Assembly (NCBI GenBank): GCA_012932295.1 | Contig: JAAONU010000009.1 | Coordinates: 5,382,203-5,446,202, forward strand | Direction of reading: 5' to 3' | Length of the DNA: 64,000 nt | Origin: Cyclina sinensis | Lineage: Eukaryota; Mollusca; Bivalvia; Venerida; Veneridae | Part shown: piece after piece, positions 63,310 through 64,000 of the stretch | How positions within the stretch are numbered: the first letter of the stretch is position 1 | Layout: every line of letters begins with the position of its first letter | Made by a program: the position numbers and the translations under genes | Notes under the pieces: model-generated | Told to the model about the DNA's origin: nothing | Seen by the model: the letters and a program-made list of their open reading frames with translations, nothing else | Database searches by the model: none

Positions 63310-64000
63310 CTGTAAAAGGAAAATGTACCAACTGTGCACCCTTAATCTTTATAAGGCACAAAGAAATAAACAAAACATTACTTCCTGAACACTGTATACA
63401 CTAACAGTTGTAAATATTTATGCAACATAAGAATATCTTCTTCAAACACATTACTGGAACATGTAACATGGAAAAAAAAGGTTTTAAATGAGTAAGTGGT
63501 AAACCAAGTACTCGATCAAACGTCAGAGTATCAGTTACCAAAACTCATACTCGAGTACTCAGTACTTAATTGCTTTTTTGAAGTATCATTTCATTTTTTC
63601 ATCTTAGAGATATTTCTCCACTAAAGAAACACTTAAACTTATAAATGTAATCCAAACATCTTTGCAAAGGAAGAACATTAATAATGCATAAATTGACAAA
63701 GTTAGCTAGGCAATCAACAGTTTGATATGTGTTTGTAATAATATATTATGAGGCATTTAACTATATTTAGTTTAATAAATGGCTACTATGGTAATACTTG
63801 TTAACTGGTGATATAACTCTTGCTACAGTCAATTTACCAGGAGTCCAACAGCTACTGACTGGAAAATTCCAAAGCAGGCTTTGTCTGCAAATTTTAGGTA
63901 AATATTTGGTCCAATTAATATGAGAGAGTGGGCCAATTACCCACTGCTTCTCCACTCCTTAAAAATTAACCAAGCATATCTGTCTGCGAAGTCTTAGGAA

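Noticed and set aside
63767..63955. Possible upstream NUB1 exon in a 62-aa minus-strand frame
   Set aside because: No similarity to the NUB1 region expected upstream and no suitable acceptor/donor pair.

Overview
The window is animal nuclear DNA, very probably from a bivalve mollusc. Two intron-containing metazoan genes with GT-AG exons are recognisable: a Wnt receptor of the Frizzled-5/8 class and the NEDD8 regulator NUB1. The rest is AT-rich, microsatellite-dense sequence. It contains dispersed elements of kinds I recognise from bivalve genomes: GTCCGTCC-containing repeats with tandem cores, short tRNA-derived SINEs, TTAA-flanked MITEs and degenerate tandem repeats carrying 'AAGGGCARATAACTC'. 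The species call is inference; no mitochondrial or rRNA marker is present.

Layout. From 1 to about 33.4 kb I find no protein-coding gene. This stretch holds a 39-42 bp minisatellite (3.79-4.52 kb), an old ~0.8 kb duplication (5.75-6.57 and 7.42-8.29 kb), element copies, a decayed LINE fragment, a tRNA-Met(CAT) gene that appears to carry a 20-nt intron (18.95-19.04 kb), and several high-complexity blocks that could be regulatory DNA, including a tight GATA-site cluster at 27.64-27.93 kb. From 34.86 to 39.07 kb lies a complete three-exon Frizzled-5/8 gene on the + strand (599 aa), with a poly(A) signal near 39.73 kb. From 39.7 to 51.3 kb there is again no firm gene, only MITEs, SINE-like units and degenerate tandem repeats. 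From 51.65 kb to beyond the right edge runs NUB1 on the - strand. Nine 3' exons (321 residues, three UBA domains and the conserved acidic C-terminus) are in the window; the 5' exons are outside it. The two genes are convergent.

The most unusual structure is in the 4.7-kb NUB1 intron at 56.8-61.5 kb. It is almost filled by about 95 copies of a 30-bp minisatellite plus a degraded flank, and is interrupted by a 746-bp non-autonomous hAT-type element with a perfect 8-bp target duplication made from the repeat itself. Most 30-bp units carry ATCAAAG, the core TCF/LEF motif, about 20 kb from a Wnt receptor gene. That may be coincidence, but it is testable.

The two genes do not form a pathway together: Frizzled-5/8 is a surface receptor for Wnt, whereas NUB1 steers NEDD8 (and related ubiquitin-like) conjugates to the proteasome. 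Most other open frames here are chance or repeat frames and were left out.
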